From: Marinobacterium ramblicola
GTDB taxonomy: Bacteria > Pseudomonadota > Gammaproteobacteria > Pseudomonadales > Balneatricaceae
Assembly: GCF_019084545.1 (NCBI RefSeq)
Contig: NZ_JAHREP010000023.1
Coordinates: forward strand, 21,775 to 85,774
Reading direction: 5' to 3'
DNA: 64,000 bases
Both the position numbers and the translations under genes were made by a program. The notes beneath the pieces are model-generated. The model was not told the origin of the DNA and ran no database searches. It saw only the letters and a list, made by a program, of their open reading frames with translations. Below are positions 8,863 through 16,705 of the stretch, in pieces (positions within the stretch are counted from its first letter, which is position 1; every line of letters begins with the position of its first letter).

Positions 8863-11800
8863 ATGAATACAGAGGTTCGTGCAGATGACTCATTCGCGAG
8901 CCATCCCCTGATCCAACGCGGCGACTTCGCCGATCCTGAACCCCACACGAACAGCATCGGCTTTTCCGTGCACGGTTCGGGAGCGCTGATTGCGCTCTCC
9001 AGACTGCTGCCGATGGTCGAGAACCTGGGCGTAGAGGTGCTCACCTCCCGCAGTAGCCAGACCGAAACCGGGTGGCAGGTGGCACTGAGCCTGAGACCGC
9101 AGGCGGGCACCCTGCTCAAGTCGGCCAGCATGCAGGGGCGCTTCGTTGAAACCCTGCTCGCAATCGGTCGCGGCCAGGTGGACAACGACGGCTTCAACCG
9201 CCTGGTCACGCTGGCCGAGCTCGATCTTCGCGGTTGCATGCTGCTGCGTGCGGTGGCGCATTACCTGACCCAGATAAACCTGCCGTTCAGCAAGAGCTAC
9301 ATGGAAGCAACGCTATGCCGCCATCCGGTGATTGCACAGACGATCGTGCAGCTATTCCTGGTCCGCCTGGATCCCGATCGGGCTCCTGACGCCCCCTGCC
9401 CGGACTCGATTCGTGCCACACTGGCGACACTTGTCGACAGGGTGGCCTCTCTGGACGAGGACCGCATTATGCGCGCCTATATCGAGGTGATCGAGGCGAT
9501 GCTGCGCACCAACTTCTTCCTCGAGGAGGTCTGGTCGGAACCCGACCGCTGCCTGGCTTTCAAGTTCGAGCCAAGCCGGATAGCCGCCATGCCCAAGCCG
9601 GTACCCGCCTACGAGATCTTTGTCTTTAGCCCGCTGCTGGAAGGTGTGCATCTGCGCGGCGGCAAGGTGGCCCGCGGCGGTCTGCGCTGGTCCGAACGGA
9701 TGGAGGATTATCGTACCGAGATACTGGGGCTGATGAAGGCACAGATGGTGAAGAATGCGGTGATCGTGCCCACCGGCGCCAAGGGCGGCTTCGTGGTCAA
9801 GCAGCTGGACCCATCTGCACCGGCAAAGGTGCGCGTCGAGCAGGTCCGTCGCGCCTACGCCTGCTACATCCGCGCACTGCTGGACCTGACCGACAACCGT
9901 GACGAATCCGGTATCCTGCCGCCGCCGCGGGTGGTACGCCACGACGGCGACGATGCCTACCTGGTGGTGGCTGCCGACAAGGGCACGGCCACTTTCTCCG
10001 ATACCGCCAATGCCATTGCCCAAGCGGCCGGATTCTGGCTGGGCGACGCCTTCGCCTCCGGCGGATCCCAAGGCTACGACCATAAGCGGATGGGGATCAC
10101 CGCCCGCGGTGCCTGGGAGTCCAGCCTACGCCTGTTCAAGGAGCTCGGTAAGGATATTCAAAGCACCCCCTTCCGCGTGGTGGGTATCGGCGATATGTCC
10201 GGCGACGTGTTCGGCAACGGCATGCTGCTCTCCCGCCAGATCAGGCTGATCGCGGCGTTCAATCACCAGCACATCTTTATCGATCCATCGCCCGATCCCG
10301 TGGCGGCCTACCAGGAGCGTCAACGCCTGTTCGGCCTGCCCGGTTCAAGCTGGCAGGATTACTGTGCCGAGGCGATCTCCGAAGGTGGCGGCGTGTTCTT
10401 GCGCAGCGCCAAGCGCATCCCGCTGTCGCCGCAGATGCGCCAAGCACTGGGGATCGAGGGCCAGGTCGACCATCTCGACCCCGACAGCCTGATCCGGGCG
10501 ATCCTGCGCGCCGACGTGGATCTGCTCTGGAACGGCGGCATCGGCACCTATGTCCGCGCCGAGCATGAGCGCGACAGTGAGGTGGGCGACCGTACCAACG
10601 ACGCGCTGCGCGTCACCGGAGCCGAGCTGCGCGCGAAGGTGGTGGTCGAGGGTGGCAACCTGGGGCTGACCCAGGCCGCTCGGGTGGAGTTCGCCCGCCG
10701 TGGCGGACTGATCACCACCGATGCGGTGGACAACTCCGCCGGAGTCGACTGCTCCGACCATGAGGTCAATATCAAGATCCTGCTCGACCAACTGGTACGC
10801 GAAGGGCGTATCGATCCGACACGACGCGACCGGCTGCTCGAAGAGATGACCGACGAGGTGGCGGAACTGGTGCTGCGTAACAACTACCAGCAGAGCAAGA
10901 TGCTGAGTCAGTCCAACCATACCGCACCGGATTTTATCGCCCAGCACGCCCAGCTCATTCAACTGCTGGAGCGGGAGGGACGTCTGGATCGGCAGTTGGA
11001 GCGGTTGCCGGATGATGCCGAGATCGAAACCCGCATCGCCAACCGGCAGGGGCTGACCCGACCGGAGATCGCCGTGCTGCTGGCCTATACCAAGAGCCTG
11101 GTGTTCGAGAAGCTGGTCGAGAGCGATATCATCGACGACCCGCATATCACCGCCGAGTTGTACCGCTATTTTCCATCACGACTGCAGCAGGACTATGCCG
11201 ATGCCATCGCTGCTCATCCGCTGCGCCGGGAGATCCTGGCGACCCAGCTCACCAACCAGGTGATGAACCGCATGGGTGCCACCTTCAGCCTGCGCCTGCT
11301 GGAGGAGTCTGGCGTCAACTGTGCGCGCTGGATCCGCTCCTACACGGTTGCCCGTGAGGCGTTGGATGTTCCCGCGCTGATCAGCTCGATAGAATCCCTC
11401 GGACTCGGCGTCAGCAACGATGCCCAGATGGATCTGCACCTGCGTATCCACCACCCGTTGCTGCGAGCGACCCACTGGGTGCTGGAAAACGCCGACTGGA
11501 GTCAGAGCACCGAGGCGCTGATCGAGCTTTACAGCGACGCCGTCGCCCACACCCGAATCCAGTTGGCCAGACTGCAACTGCTCGCCAACAACGATACGAG
11601 CCCCCTCGAATCGGAGATCGACGCACTTGAGTACCTTTACTATGCCTTCGACATCGCCGACCTGGCGCAGAAAACCTGGTTAAGCCCGTGCTTCATCGCC
11701 GCCGAGTACCTTTCGCTCAACCTGCGTATGGAACTGTTCTGGTTGCGAAGGGAGGTCGAACAGCTCCCTGCCTATGATCGCTGGCACCGCAAGGCCAAAC

Positions 11801-12039
11801 AAGCTGTGGTCGATCTGATCGATCGCAGTATCAAGCGCCACCTATGCAGCCTGGTCTCTTTGGCTAACCCAGCCGCGGTCGATGAAGATGCCAGTCCGGC
11901 GACCAAGGCAATAACGCAGTTCCAGGAACGGATCGCCGATATCCGCGCTCAACCGAGCCGCCACCTGACGATGCTGGTCTATCTGGCCCAGAGCCTGACC
12001 AACCTGAACCTCTCCGACAACGGAGTAAACGCCACATGA
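8863..12039 (+). CDS. NAD-dependent glutamate dehydrogenase, large type (about 115 kDa)
   Basis: 1058 residues. It belongs to the large NAD-GDH superfamily and deaminates glutamate to 2-oxoglutarate with NAD. Core catalytic motifs are clear: GGLRWSERMEDYRTEILGLM, QMVKNAVIVPTGAKGGFVVK with the substrate lysines, DHKRMGITARGAWES, GIGDMSGDVFGNGMLLS, and VVEGGNLGLTQAARVEFA. Most proteobacterial enzymes (GdhB, about 1600 residues) carry a long N-terminal ACT-rich regulatory region. This one begins only about 270 residues before the catalytic core and so resembles the shorter 115 kDa class known from Janthinobacterium. Its stop overlaps the start of a 60-codon peptide gene by 4 bases. Confidence 0.9.
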   Translation: MNTEVRADDSFASHPLIQRGDFADPEPHTNSIGFSVHGSGALIALSRLLPMVENLGVEVLTSRSSQTETGWQVALSLRPQAGTLLKSASMQGRFVETLLAIGRGQVDNDGFNRLVTLAELDLRGCMLLRAVAHYLTQINLPFSKSYMEATLCRHPVIAQTIVQLFLVRLDPDRAPDAPCPDSIRATLATLVDRVASLDEDRIMRAYIEVIEAMLRTNFFLEEVWSEPDRCLAFKFEPSRIAAMPKPVPAYEIFVFSPLLEGVHLRGGKVARGGLRWSERMEDYRTEILGLMKAQMVKNAVIVPTGAKGGFVVKQLDPSAPAKVRVEQVRRAYACYIRALLDLTDNRDESGILPPPRVVRHDGDDAYLVVAADKGTATFSDTANAIAQAAGFWLGDAFASGGSQGYDHKRMGITARGAWESSLRLFKELGKDIQSTPFRVVGIGDMSGDVFGNGMLLSRQIRLIAAFNHQHIFIDPSPDPVAAYQERQRLFGLPGSSWQDYCAEAISEGGGVFLRSAKRIPLSPQMRQALGIEGQVDHLDPDSLIRAILRADVDLLWNGGIGTYVRAEHERDSEVGDRTNDALRVTGAELRAKVVVEGGNLGLTQAARVEFARRGGLITTDAVDNSAGVDCSDHEVNIKILLDQLVREGRIDPTRRDRLLEEMTDEVAELVLRNNYQQSKMLSQSNHTAPDFIAQHAQLIQLLEREGRLDRQLERLPDDAEIETRIANRQGLTRPEIAVLLAYTKSLVFEKLVESDIIDDPHITAELYRYFPSRLQQDYADAIAAHPLRREILATQLTNQVMNRMGATFSLRLLEESGVNCARWIRSYTVAREALDVPALISSIESLGLGVSNDAQMDLHLRIHHPLLRATHWVLENADWSQSTEALIELYSDAVAHTRIQLARLQLLANNDTSPLESEIDALEYLYYAFDIADLAQKTWLSPCFIAAEYLSLNLRMELFWLRREVEQLPAYDRWHRKAKQAVVDLIDRSIKRHLCSLVSLANPAAVDEDASPATKAITQFQERIADIRAQPSRHLTMLVYLAQSLTNLNLSDNGVNAT

Positions 12040-12218
12040 AAACCAAATCGTACTCCAGCGACGCTACACCGTATGCCCCCCGCTCATCCACAAGGCGAGT
12101 GTTCGGCGGGGATGTAAACAGATCTCACTCCGGGCATGGTCTGACCACTCGCAGGTCATCCACGGTGGGAGATCAGGAGCTCAGGGAAGAGCGCTGTTTT
12201 ATCCGCTCCTCAAACTGA
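12036..12218 (+). CDS. Small peptide A with C-terminal EERCFIRSSN motif, unknown function
   Basis: 60 residues. I do not recognise a family. The ATG overlaps the stop of the glutamate dehydrogenase gene by 4 bases (ATGA), suggesting coupled translation. The body is rich in Ser, Thr, Arg and Gly. The last 12 residues (ELREERCFIRSSN region) are nearly the same as the end of a second 60-residue peptide 497 bases downstream, with one Cys in each. Only the 3' 50 bases of the two genes are alike at DNA level. The N-terminal part shows no resemblance to the other peptide, so peptide A may be partly decayed. Expression as protein is inferred. Confidence 0.5.
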   Translation: MKTKSYSSDATPYAPRSSTRRVFGGDVNRSHSGHGLTTRRSSTVGDQELREERCFIRSSN

Positions 12219-12223
12219 AGCGG
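12169..12223 (+). repeat. Peptide-end repeat, copy A, with stop-codon hairpin
   Basis: 55 bases matching copy B (12666-12720) at 46 positions without a gap; 19 bases in a row around GAAGAGCGCTG are identical. The last 21 bases fold as CCGCT-CC-TCA-AAC-TGA-AGCGG (12203-12223), with the stop codon inside the 3' arm. No T-run follows, so it is not a normal terminator. Confidence 0.75.
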
Positions 12224-12306
12224 ATCGGACCGACTGCACCCCCATGAGTCGTGTCCCTTGGGTCGTCAGCTTGCACCAGTTGGCGACCCATTTTTACCTC
12301 CCCCTA

Positions 12307-12414
12307 TCGATATGATCGCGTGCAGGCAACACTACCGACTCGGGAGAGGTGGATACCGATTGCGGTGCACCGAGCTGGTGCTGAGTCCGGCTATTAGCAC
12401 CAGATGAAAGCGGC
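12307..12414 (-). pseudogene. Decayed fragment of a second tag gene
   Basis: Bases 12327-12414 align to 12972-13058, inside the intact tag gene, at about 80% identity with one small indel; the shared core is ACCGATTGCGGTGCACCG. A shorter match (CGATATGATCG, 12308-12318) corresponds to 12877-12889 with intervening sequence lost. No open frame remains. It marks an old tandem duplication that included the peptide gene and tag. Confidence 0.75.
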
Positions 12415-12416
12415 TA

Positions 12417-12430
12417 TTGATATAGATCAA
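12417..12430 (+). promoter_or_regulatory. FNR/Anr box upstream of peptide B
   Basis: TTGATATAGATCAA is a perfect match to the FNR/Anr consensus TTGAT-N4-ATCAA. It lies 103 bases before the peptide B start. A TTGACA (12460-12465) with TACTTT 16 bases later offers a possible separate promoter. Oxygen-responsive control of peptide B is inferred. Confidence 0.65.
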
Positions 12431-12511
12431 CCGCTGTCTTCTGCGTACGTCAGCGTGATTTGACAGCCCGAATATGACGACTACTTTGGAATTAAATATC
12501 CCAAGAACAAA

Positions 12512-12527
12512 AGACAGCGGAGTGTCT
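12512..12527 (+). promoter_or_regulatory. Hairpin presenting the peptide B ribosome site
   Basis: AGACA and TGTCT pair around a six-base loop GCGGAG, which holds the Shine-Dalgarno sequence of the gene starting at 12533. The stem is short (5 bp), so it could tune translation rather than block it. Confidence 0.4.
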
Positions 12528-12532
12528 GAAAA

Positions 12533-12715
12533 ATGAACAGCACAGCCCCATTCCCCCAGACAACAATGGATGAAGTCCCCAAGTCAATTCTGTATCGCCA
12601 GAGTGAGGCAAAGGACGAAAAACTGATCGAGAGAGAATTGATTGCTCACATCTCCCTCGAAGCTAGAGATCTGGAGTTTAACGAAGAGCGCTGTTTTATC
12701 CTCTCTTCAAATTGA
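12533..12715 (+). CDS. Small peptide B with C-terminal EERCFILSSN motif, unknown function
   Basis: 60 residues, unrecognised family. It starts at ATG 12533 with a GGAG site 10 bases upstream. The composition is Glu-rich and predicted helical in the middle (AKDEKLIERELIAHISLEARDLE read in two halves), ending in FNEERCFILSSN. The single Cys is in the part shared with peptide A. The charged leader-like segment followed by a short conserved Cys-containing tail is the layout of a modified-peptide precursor, but no maturase gene is nearby, so this is only one possibility. A perfect FNR/Anr box lies upstream and a covarying hairpin spans the stop codon. Confidence 0.6.
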   Translation: MNSTAPFPQTTMDEVPKSILYRQSEAKDEKLIERELIAHISLEARDLEFNEERCFILSSN

Positions 12716-12720
12716 AGAGG
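12666..12720 (+). repeat. Peptide-end repeat, copy B, with stop-codon hairpin
   Basis: Partner of 12169-12223. The hairpin reads CCTCT-CT-TCAA-A-TTGA-AGAGG (12700-12720). Compared with copy A, the third pair of the outer stem changes from G-C to T-A, a compensated change that keeps the fold while altering the codon from Arg to Leu. Confidence 0.75.
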
Positions 12721-12815
12721 CTGGGTAGCAAACAGCCCCGACAAGCATGGCCCTCAGGAGGTCGATCCGCATAGATTGCCGCCCTGGCGCTCATGACTGC
12801 ATACTTTTTTTCCAG

Positions 12816-13424
12816 CTACCGCGGAATCTTGAATCCCTCTCTAACCTTAGCCACCTGTTCCCGCGTTACGCAGCCTTCGACATGATCGTTGACCAGCCCC
12901 ATCGCCTGCATAAAGGCAAACACGGTGGTCGGGCCGACGAACTTCCAACCACGCTTTTTCAGCTCTTTCGACATCGCCACCGACTCCGGTGAGGTGGAAA
13001 CCGATTGCGGTGCACCGTGTTGTGCCGGATCCGGTTCATAGCGCCAGACAAAAGCGGCGATCGAGCCTTCACGTTCGACCAGTTCAATCGCCCGCTGGGC
13101 ATTATTGATCACCGCCTCGATCTTACCGCGGTGGCGTACTATGCCCTCATCCTGCAGCAGGCGCTGCACATCCTGCTGGTCGAACCGTGCAACCTTGTGA
13201 AAATCGAACTGCTGGAAGGCGTTGCGGAAATTCTCCCGCTTGGCCAGAATCGTGCGCCAGCTCAGCCCCGACTGAAAACTTTCCAGGCAGAGTTTTTCAA
13301 ACAGCCGTCGATCATCATCGACCGGAAAGCCCCACTCCCGGTCATGATAGGGAAAAAATTCCTCCACCTGTCCACACCAGCCGCAGCGCGGCTCACCATC
13401 GGGTCCATTGACGGTTTTACTCAT
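12816..13424 (-). CDS. tag: DNA-3-methyladenine glycosylase I
   Basis: 202 residues. It excises 3-methyladenine from alkylated DNA, starting base-excision repair. Family landmarks: RCGWCG near the N-terminus, YHDREWGFPVDDDRRLFEKLCLE, ESFQSGLSWRTILAKRENFR with the substrate-pocket residues, and a C-terminal GLVNDHVEGC with the His/Cys pair of the zinc snap. The start overlaps the end of the upstream TetR gene by 8 bases, so the two are an operon. A degenerate second copy of its middle part lies at 12307-12414. Confidence 0.95.
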   Translation of the reverse strand: MSKTVNGPDGEPRCGWCGQVEEFFPYHDREWGFPVDDDRRLFEKLCLESFQSGLSWRTILAKRENFRNAFQQFDFHKVARFDQQDVQRLLQDEGIVRHRGKIEAVINNAQRAIELVEREGSIAAFVWRYEPDPAQHGAPQSVSTSPESVAMSKELKKRGWKFVGPTTVFAFMQAMGLVNDHVEGCVTREQVAKVREGFKIPR

Positions 13425-14028
13425 ATTTTCTACCCTCTTGCTGTTTGTTGTTCTGTTCAGCCAAACGCTTCGCGTTGCTATCCAGCCAGCCCTCCATCTG
13501 CTTTACCTCCTGCTCGATAAACCCCTTGTCGTTGAACGCATTGGCCAGGGTCGCGACCCCCTGACTGCGGGCCAGCAGATGCATCGCCAGTTCGTCGGCA
13601 GCCGCTCCGGCGCCCAACCGCCGGAACTGCCCGGCCAGCCACTCCCTGAACAGGGTAAACAAGCCGTTGGCATCCCGCTGTGCCGCATGGCCAAGCTTCG
13701 CCAGCTCACTGGTCAGCGTACCCACGGGGCAGCCGTGTTGCAGAATCTTGCTCTGATTCATGATCAGAATGCGGATAAAACAACGAATACACTCCACCGG
13801 GTCTCGTCCTTGGGCTTGCCACTGTGCCAACATCTTTCGTGTTTTCTCCAGACGATGCTCTATCACGGCCGCCAGAATTTCGTCTTTGGTTTTGAAGTGA
13901 TAGTAGAAGTTACCACGCGATATCTGCACCGCGTCGGCGATATGCTTGAACGAGGTGTGCTCGTACCCCTGCTGATAGAACAGCTGGTCCGCCGCCTCCA
14001 CAATCTGTTCGCGCGTGGCCCTTAGCAC
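13417..14028 (-). CDS. TetR/AcrR-family transcriptional regulator
   Basis: 203 residues. The N-terminal helix-turn-helix (about 8-55, ending in ISRGNFYYHFKTKDEIL) is typical of TetR. The C-terminal domain carries HGCPVGTLTSELAKLG, a motif shared by a subgroup of small-electrophile or NemR-like regulators. It is co-transcribed with tag. Two matching palindromes about 90-130 bases upstream are probably its own operators, implying autorepression and derepression of tag by an alkylating or reactive compound (inference). Confidence 0.88.
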   Translation of the reverse strand: MLRATREQIVEAADQLFYQQGYEHTSFKHIADAVQISRGNFYYHFKTKDEILAAVIEHRLEKTRKMLAQWQAQGRDPVECIRCFIRILIMNQSKILQHGCPVGTLTSELAKLGHAAQRDANGLFTLFREWLAGQFRRLGAGAAADELAMHLLARSQGVATLANAFNDKGFIEQEVKQMEGWLDSNAKRLAEQNNKQQEGRKYE

Positions 14029-14119
14029 CCTATAGCCTCCATCGATCGCGAGTTAACGTTTTCGTAGAACAGGATCGGATTCCCGACCATGCGAATACCT
14101 CTTTTCGGCGGCAACTTCG

Positions 14120-14160
14120 TAGGACGTATGTCCTAAACCCAAAATAGGACACCCGTCCTA
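14120..14160. promoter_or_regulatory. Twin palindromic TetR operators
   Basis: Two 16-base palindromes of the same design: TAGGACGTATGTCCTA (14120-14135) and TAGGACACCCGTCCTA (14145-14160). Their centres are 25 bases apart. They sit in the 344-base gap between the divergent TetR-tag operon and the DUF2796 gene. The rest of that gap (14029-14372) shows no gene. Confidence 0.75.
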
Positions 14161-14372
14161 TTCCGTCAACTACGGAACCAATCGGTCGTATCAATAGATC
14201 GGATCAACGGATAGAAAAGTACCGCATCTTGTCTGCAGCTAGTTCACCGCTTGTCGCGACTCTCGTTACACAAGATCATGGCCAAGCCATTGTTGTGCCG
14301 AAAAGCTTGGCTATCTAGAGGTGACAACCGCACAATAGGCATTTAAACACCCAGTTTAGACAAGGAGTCCAG

Positions 14373-14933
14373 ATGTCCATACCTAAACGGCTCGGTACTG
14401 CACTGCTCGCCTTTCTCGTCGCCAGCCCGACATTTGCGCAAGACGGCCTCAACAGCCATACGCACGGCAACGCCACCCTGCAATTGGCGTTCAGAAACCT
14501 GGAACTGGTTATCTACTTGCGTGGCGCCGCCGTCGATTTTCTGGGCTCGGAGCATCAACCCTTCAGCGCCGAAGCAAGTGCTAAAGATCAAGCACTGGAA
14601 CGCGCCATGCGCGACCCGGCCTACTGGATCGTGTTACCTGCCGCTGCCGGCTGTACGCTGAGCCAGGTCCACCTGGGCAAGCATCATGTGATATCCGGGC
14701 GCGGAGTTGCACCGGAGATCATGGACAGCAACGCCGACTCGGTTGTCGCCGAGCATCTGGACCTCAACTTCACCTACAGTTTCCTGTGCGCCAATCCGCA
14801 ACGCTTCGATAGCGCCCAGGTCAAGCTGTTCGAGCACTTCCCCAGCCTGGAAAGCGTGCAGGTGAAGATTGCCGGAGAGCAGCAGAGCCGTCAGCAGTTG
14901 ACGCCCGGCGACACGGTGTTGCGGTTGCCCTGA
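14373..14933 (+). CDS. DUF2796/ZrgA-family exported protein
   Basis: 186 residues with a signal peptide ending near PTFAQ (residue 23). The mature part opens with HTHGNATLQLAFRNLELVIYL, continues with AAVDFLGSEHQPFSAEAS, and has LPAAAGCTLSQV and FLCANPQRF, all in the order of the DUF2796 family (ZrgA). Family members are periplasmic, often zinc-regulated, and proposed to bind zinc. The usual His-rich insert is short here (a single HTHGN and KHH). It faces the TetR gene divergently. No zinc uptake genes are adjacent. Confidence 0.8.
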   Translation: MSIPKRLGTALLAFLVASPTFAQDGLNSHTHGNATLQLAFRNLELVIYLRGAAVDFLGSEHQPFSAEASAKDQALERAMRDPAYWIVLPAAAGCTLSQVHLGKHHVISGRGVAPEIMDSNADSVVAEHLDLNFTYSFLCANPQRFDSAQVKLFEHFPSLESVQVKIAGEQQSRQQLTPGDTVLRLP

Positions 14934-14947
14934 GCGAAACAGGCAGT

Positions 14948-16048
14948 TCAGGCATACTGACTGAGCACTGTCTCGTAGCGCTCAAGACAGCCGATCTGTG
15001 CTTCGACCCACTCCCGCTTCCAGTAGGTATCGAGGTAGCGCTCGCCGCCATCGCACATTAGCGTAACGATCGAGCCCTGCTCCCCGCGCTCTTTCATCTC
15101 AGCGGCGAGCTGCAGCGCCCCCCAGAGGTTGGTGCCGGTGGAGGCGCCGGCACGCCGACCGCTGATCCGCTCCAGCCAGTAGATGGCGGCTATGCTGGCG
15201 GCATCAGGCACCTTGAACATCGCGTCGATCAGCTCCGGCAGGAACGATGGCTCCACTTGGGGTCGGCCTATCCCTTCGATGCGGCTGCCGCCCAGTCCTT
15301 TGAGAGCACGATCGCCACTGCGATAGCTGTCGTAGAACACCGAATTCTCAGGGTCCACCACAATCAGCTTGGTCGCATAGCCCTGGTAGCGAATATAGCG
15401 TCCCAGCGTCGCAGCAGTGCCACCGGTGCCGGCACTCATCACGATCGCCGCCGGCTGCGGATGCTCCTCCTCCGCCATCTGCCGGTCGATGCTGGCGGCG
15501 ATGCTGTCCTCCCCGCGCCAGTCGGTGGCCTGTTCGGCATAGGTGAACTGGTCCATGTAGTGACCGCCGGTTTCACGCGCCAGACGGCGCGCCTCGCCGT
15601 ACACCTCGCTAGCTTCGTTGACAAAATGGCAGCGGCCGCCAAAACGCTCGATCTGTTCGATCTTCTTTTTTGCCGTGCTCAGCGGCATTACTGCCGTGAA
15701 TGGCAGGCCCAACAGCCTGGCGAAATAGGCCTCGGAGACCGCACTGCTGCCGGAGGAGGCCTCGACGATCGGCGTTCCCGCGTTGACCCTGCCGCTGCAG
15801 ATCGCATGGGTAAACAGGGAGCGCGCCAGTCGGTGTTTGAGACTGCCGGTGGGATGGCTGCTCTCATCCTTCAGGTAGAGATCGATCCCCGTCAGCAACG
15901 GGATTTCGAGCTTGATCAGGTGGGTATCGGCACTGCGCTGCCGGTCGCTGGCCAGACGCCGCATGGCCCAACCGGCCCAGTTACCTGTCTCGACTGATTG
16001 GCGAACTTTCACCTCGGGGCGAGGTACTGAAAGAGTGGCGGTGGACAT
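14948..16048 (-). CDS. PLP-dependent cysteine synthase/cysteine desulfhydrase-like enzyme
   Basis: 366 residues, fold type II PLP enzyme. The PLP Lys is in [18 protein letters not shown], the phosphate-binding loop is [16 protein letters not shown], and [19 protein letters not shown] replaces the usual Asn-binding loop of CysK. This pattern matches the Cds1-type group that breaks cysteine down to pyruvate, ammonia and sulfide, rather than O-acetylserine sulfhydrylase. It is divergent from an Lrp/AsnC regulator 124 bp away, as in cysteine-detoxification pairs. The direction of the reaction in vivo is inferred. Confidence 0.72.
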   Translation of the reverse strand: MSTATLSVPRPEVKVRQSVETGNWAGWAMRRLASDRQRSADTHLIKLEIPLLTGIDLYLKDESSHPTGSLKHRLARSLFTHAICSGRVNAGTPIVEASSGSSAVSEAYFARLLGLPFTAVMPLSTAKKKIEQIERFGGRCHFVNEASEVYGEARRLARETGGHYMDQFTYAEQATDWRGEDSIAASIDRQMAEEEHPQPAAIVMSAGTGGTAATLGRYIRYQGYATKLIVVDPENSVFYDSYRSGDRALKGLGGSRIEGIGRPQVEPSFLPELIDAMFKVPDAASIAAIYWLERISGRRAGASTGTNLWGALQLAAEMKERGEQGSIVTLMCDGGERYLDTYWKREWVEAQIGCLERYETVLSQYA

Positions 16049-16138
16049 GCTGGATTTCCCGACGATTGATATAGGTAAAATTCTAGGGAATCCCGACGAA
16101 ATATTTTTCCTATCTTTTCCATCAAAGCGCTAATATGT

Positions 16139-16151
16139 AGAAAAATTTTCT
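16139..16151. promoter_or_regulatory. Candidate Lrp-type operator
   Basis: A perfect A+T palindrome AGAAAA-A-TTTTCT 21 bases before the Lrp/AsnC start. The same gap also has two direct copies of CCCGACGA (about 16061 and 16092). It could serve both divergent genes. Confidence 0.4.
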
Positions 16152-16172
16152 CACCAAAAGCCAAAATAAAGA

Positions 16173-16628
16173 ATGGATAATTTCGACCGTCATATCCTCT
16201 CCATTCTCCAGCGAGATGCAACCATTGCACTGAAGGACCTGGCCGAAGCCGTCAACCTGTCCACGACGCCCTGCTGGAAGCGGGTCAAGAGGCTGGAGGA
16301 GGATGGTTATATCAAGGCACGGGTGGCACTGCTCGATCAGGATCGCCTGGGGCTGGGGCTGTCGGTATTCGTACAGATCAAGACCAAGCATCACGACAGC
16401 GACTGGCTGGAGCGTTTTGCCGCTACGGCTTCACGGTTCGACGAGGTGGTCGAGTTCTACCGCATGTCCGGCGAATGGGATTACCTGCTGCGGGTGGTGG
16501 TCAGCGATATCGCCGCCTACGACCGTTTCTACAAGAAACTGATCGGCAGCATCGATGGCTTGGCGGATATCTCCTCCAACTTTGCCATGGAGCAGATCAA
16601 GTACACCACCGCCCTGCCTCTGCCCTAG
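16173..16628 (+). CDS. Lrp/AsnC-family regulator, probably cysteine-responsive
   Basis: 151 residues. An N-terminal AsnC helix-turn-helix (DNFDRHILSILQRDATIALKD then LSTTPCWKRVKRLEEDGYI) is followed by the RAM effector domain (about 70-145, FDEVVEFYRMSGEWDYLLRV). Similar proteins such as DecR/YbaO activate a cysteine-degrading enzyme in response to cysteine. Its divergent placement against a cysteine-synthase-like gene supports that role here. It ends at an intrinsic terminator shared with nifS. Confidence 0.85.
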   Translation: MDNFDRHILSILQRDATIALKDLAEAVNLSTTPCWKRVKRLEEDGYIKARVALLDQDRLGLGLSVFVQIKTKHHDSDWLERFAATASRFDEVVEFYRMSGEWDYLLRVVVSDIAAYDRFYKKLIGSIDGLADISSNFAMEQIKYTTALPLP

Positions 16629-16664
16629 CCTTTGCCCTAGCCTTTGCCGCCGGGCACGATGAAG

Positions 16665-16688
16665 AACGGAGGCCCGAGAGCCTCCGTT
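16665..16688. terminator. Bidirectional terminator between the Lrp gene and nifS
   Basis: AACGGAGGC (16665-16673) and GCCTCCGTT (16680-16688) form a 9 bp stem with a six-base loop, followed by TTTT on the plus strand. It lies between convergent genes and can serve both. Confidence 0.8.
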
Positions 16689-16705
16689 TTGCTGCCCACC
16701 TAGGA

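Noticed and set aside
12533..12715. Calling peptide B a known RiPP precursor
   Set aside because: No radical SAM, YcaO, lanthipeptide synthetase or dedicated exporter is nearby, and the tail matches no class I know.
12203..12720. Peptide-end hairpins as intrinsic terminators
   Set aside because: Neither is followed by a T-run and the stems include the stop codons.
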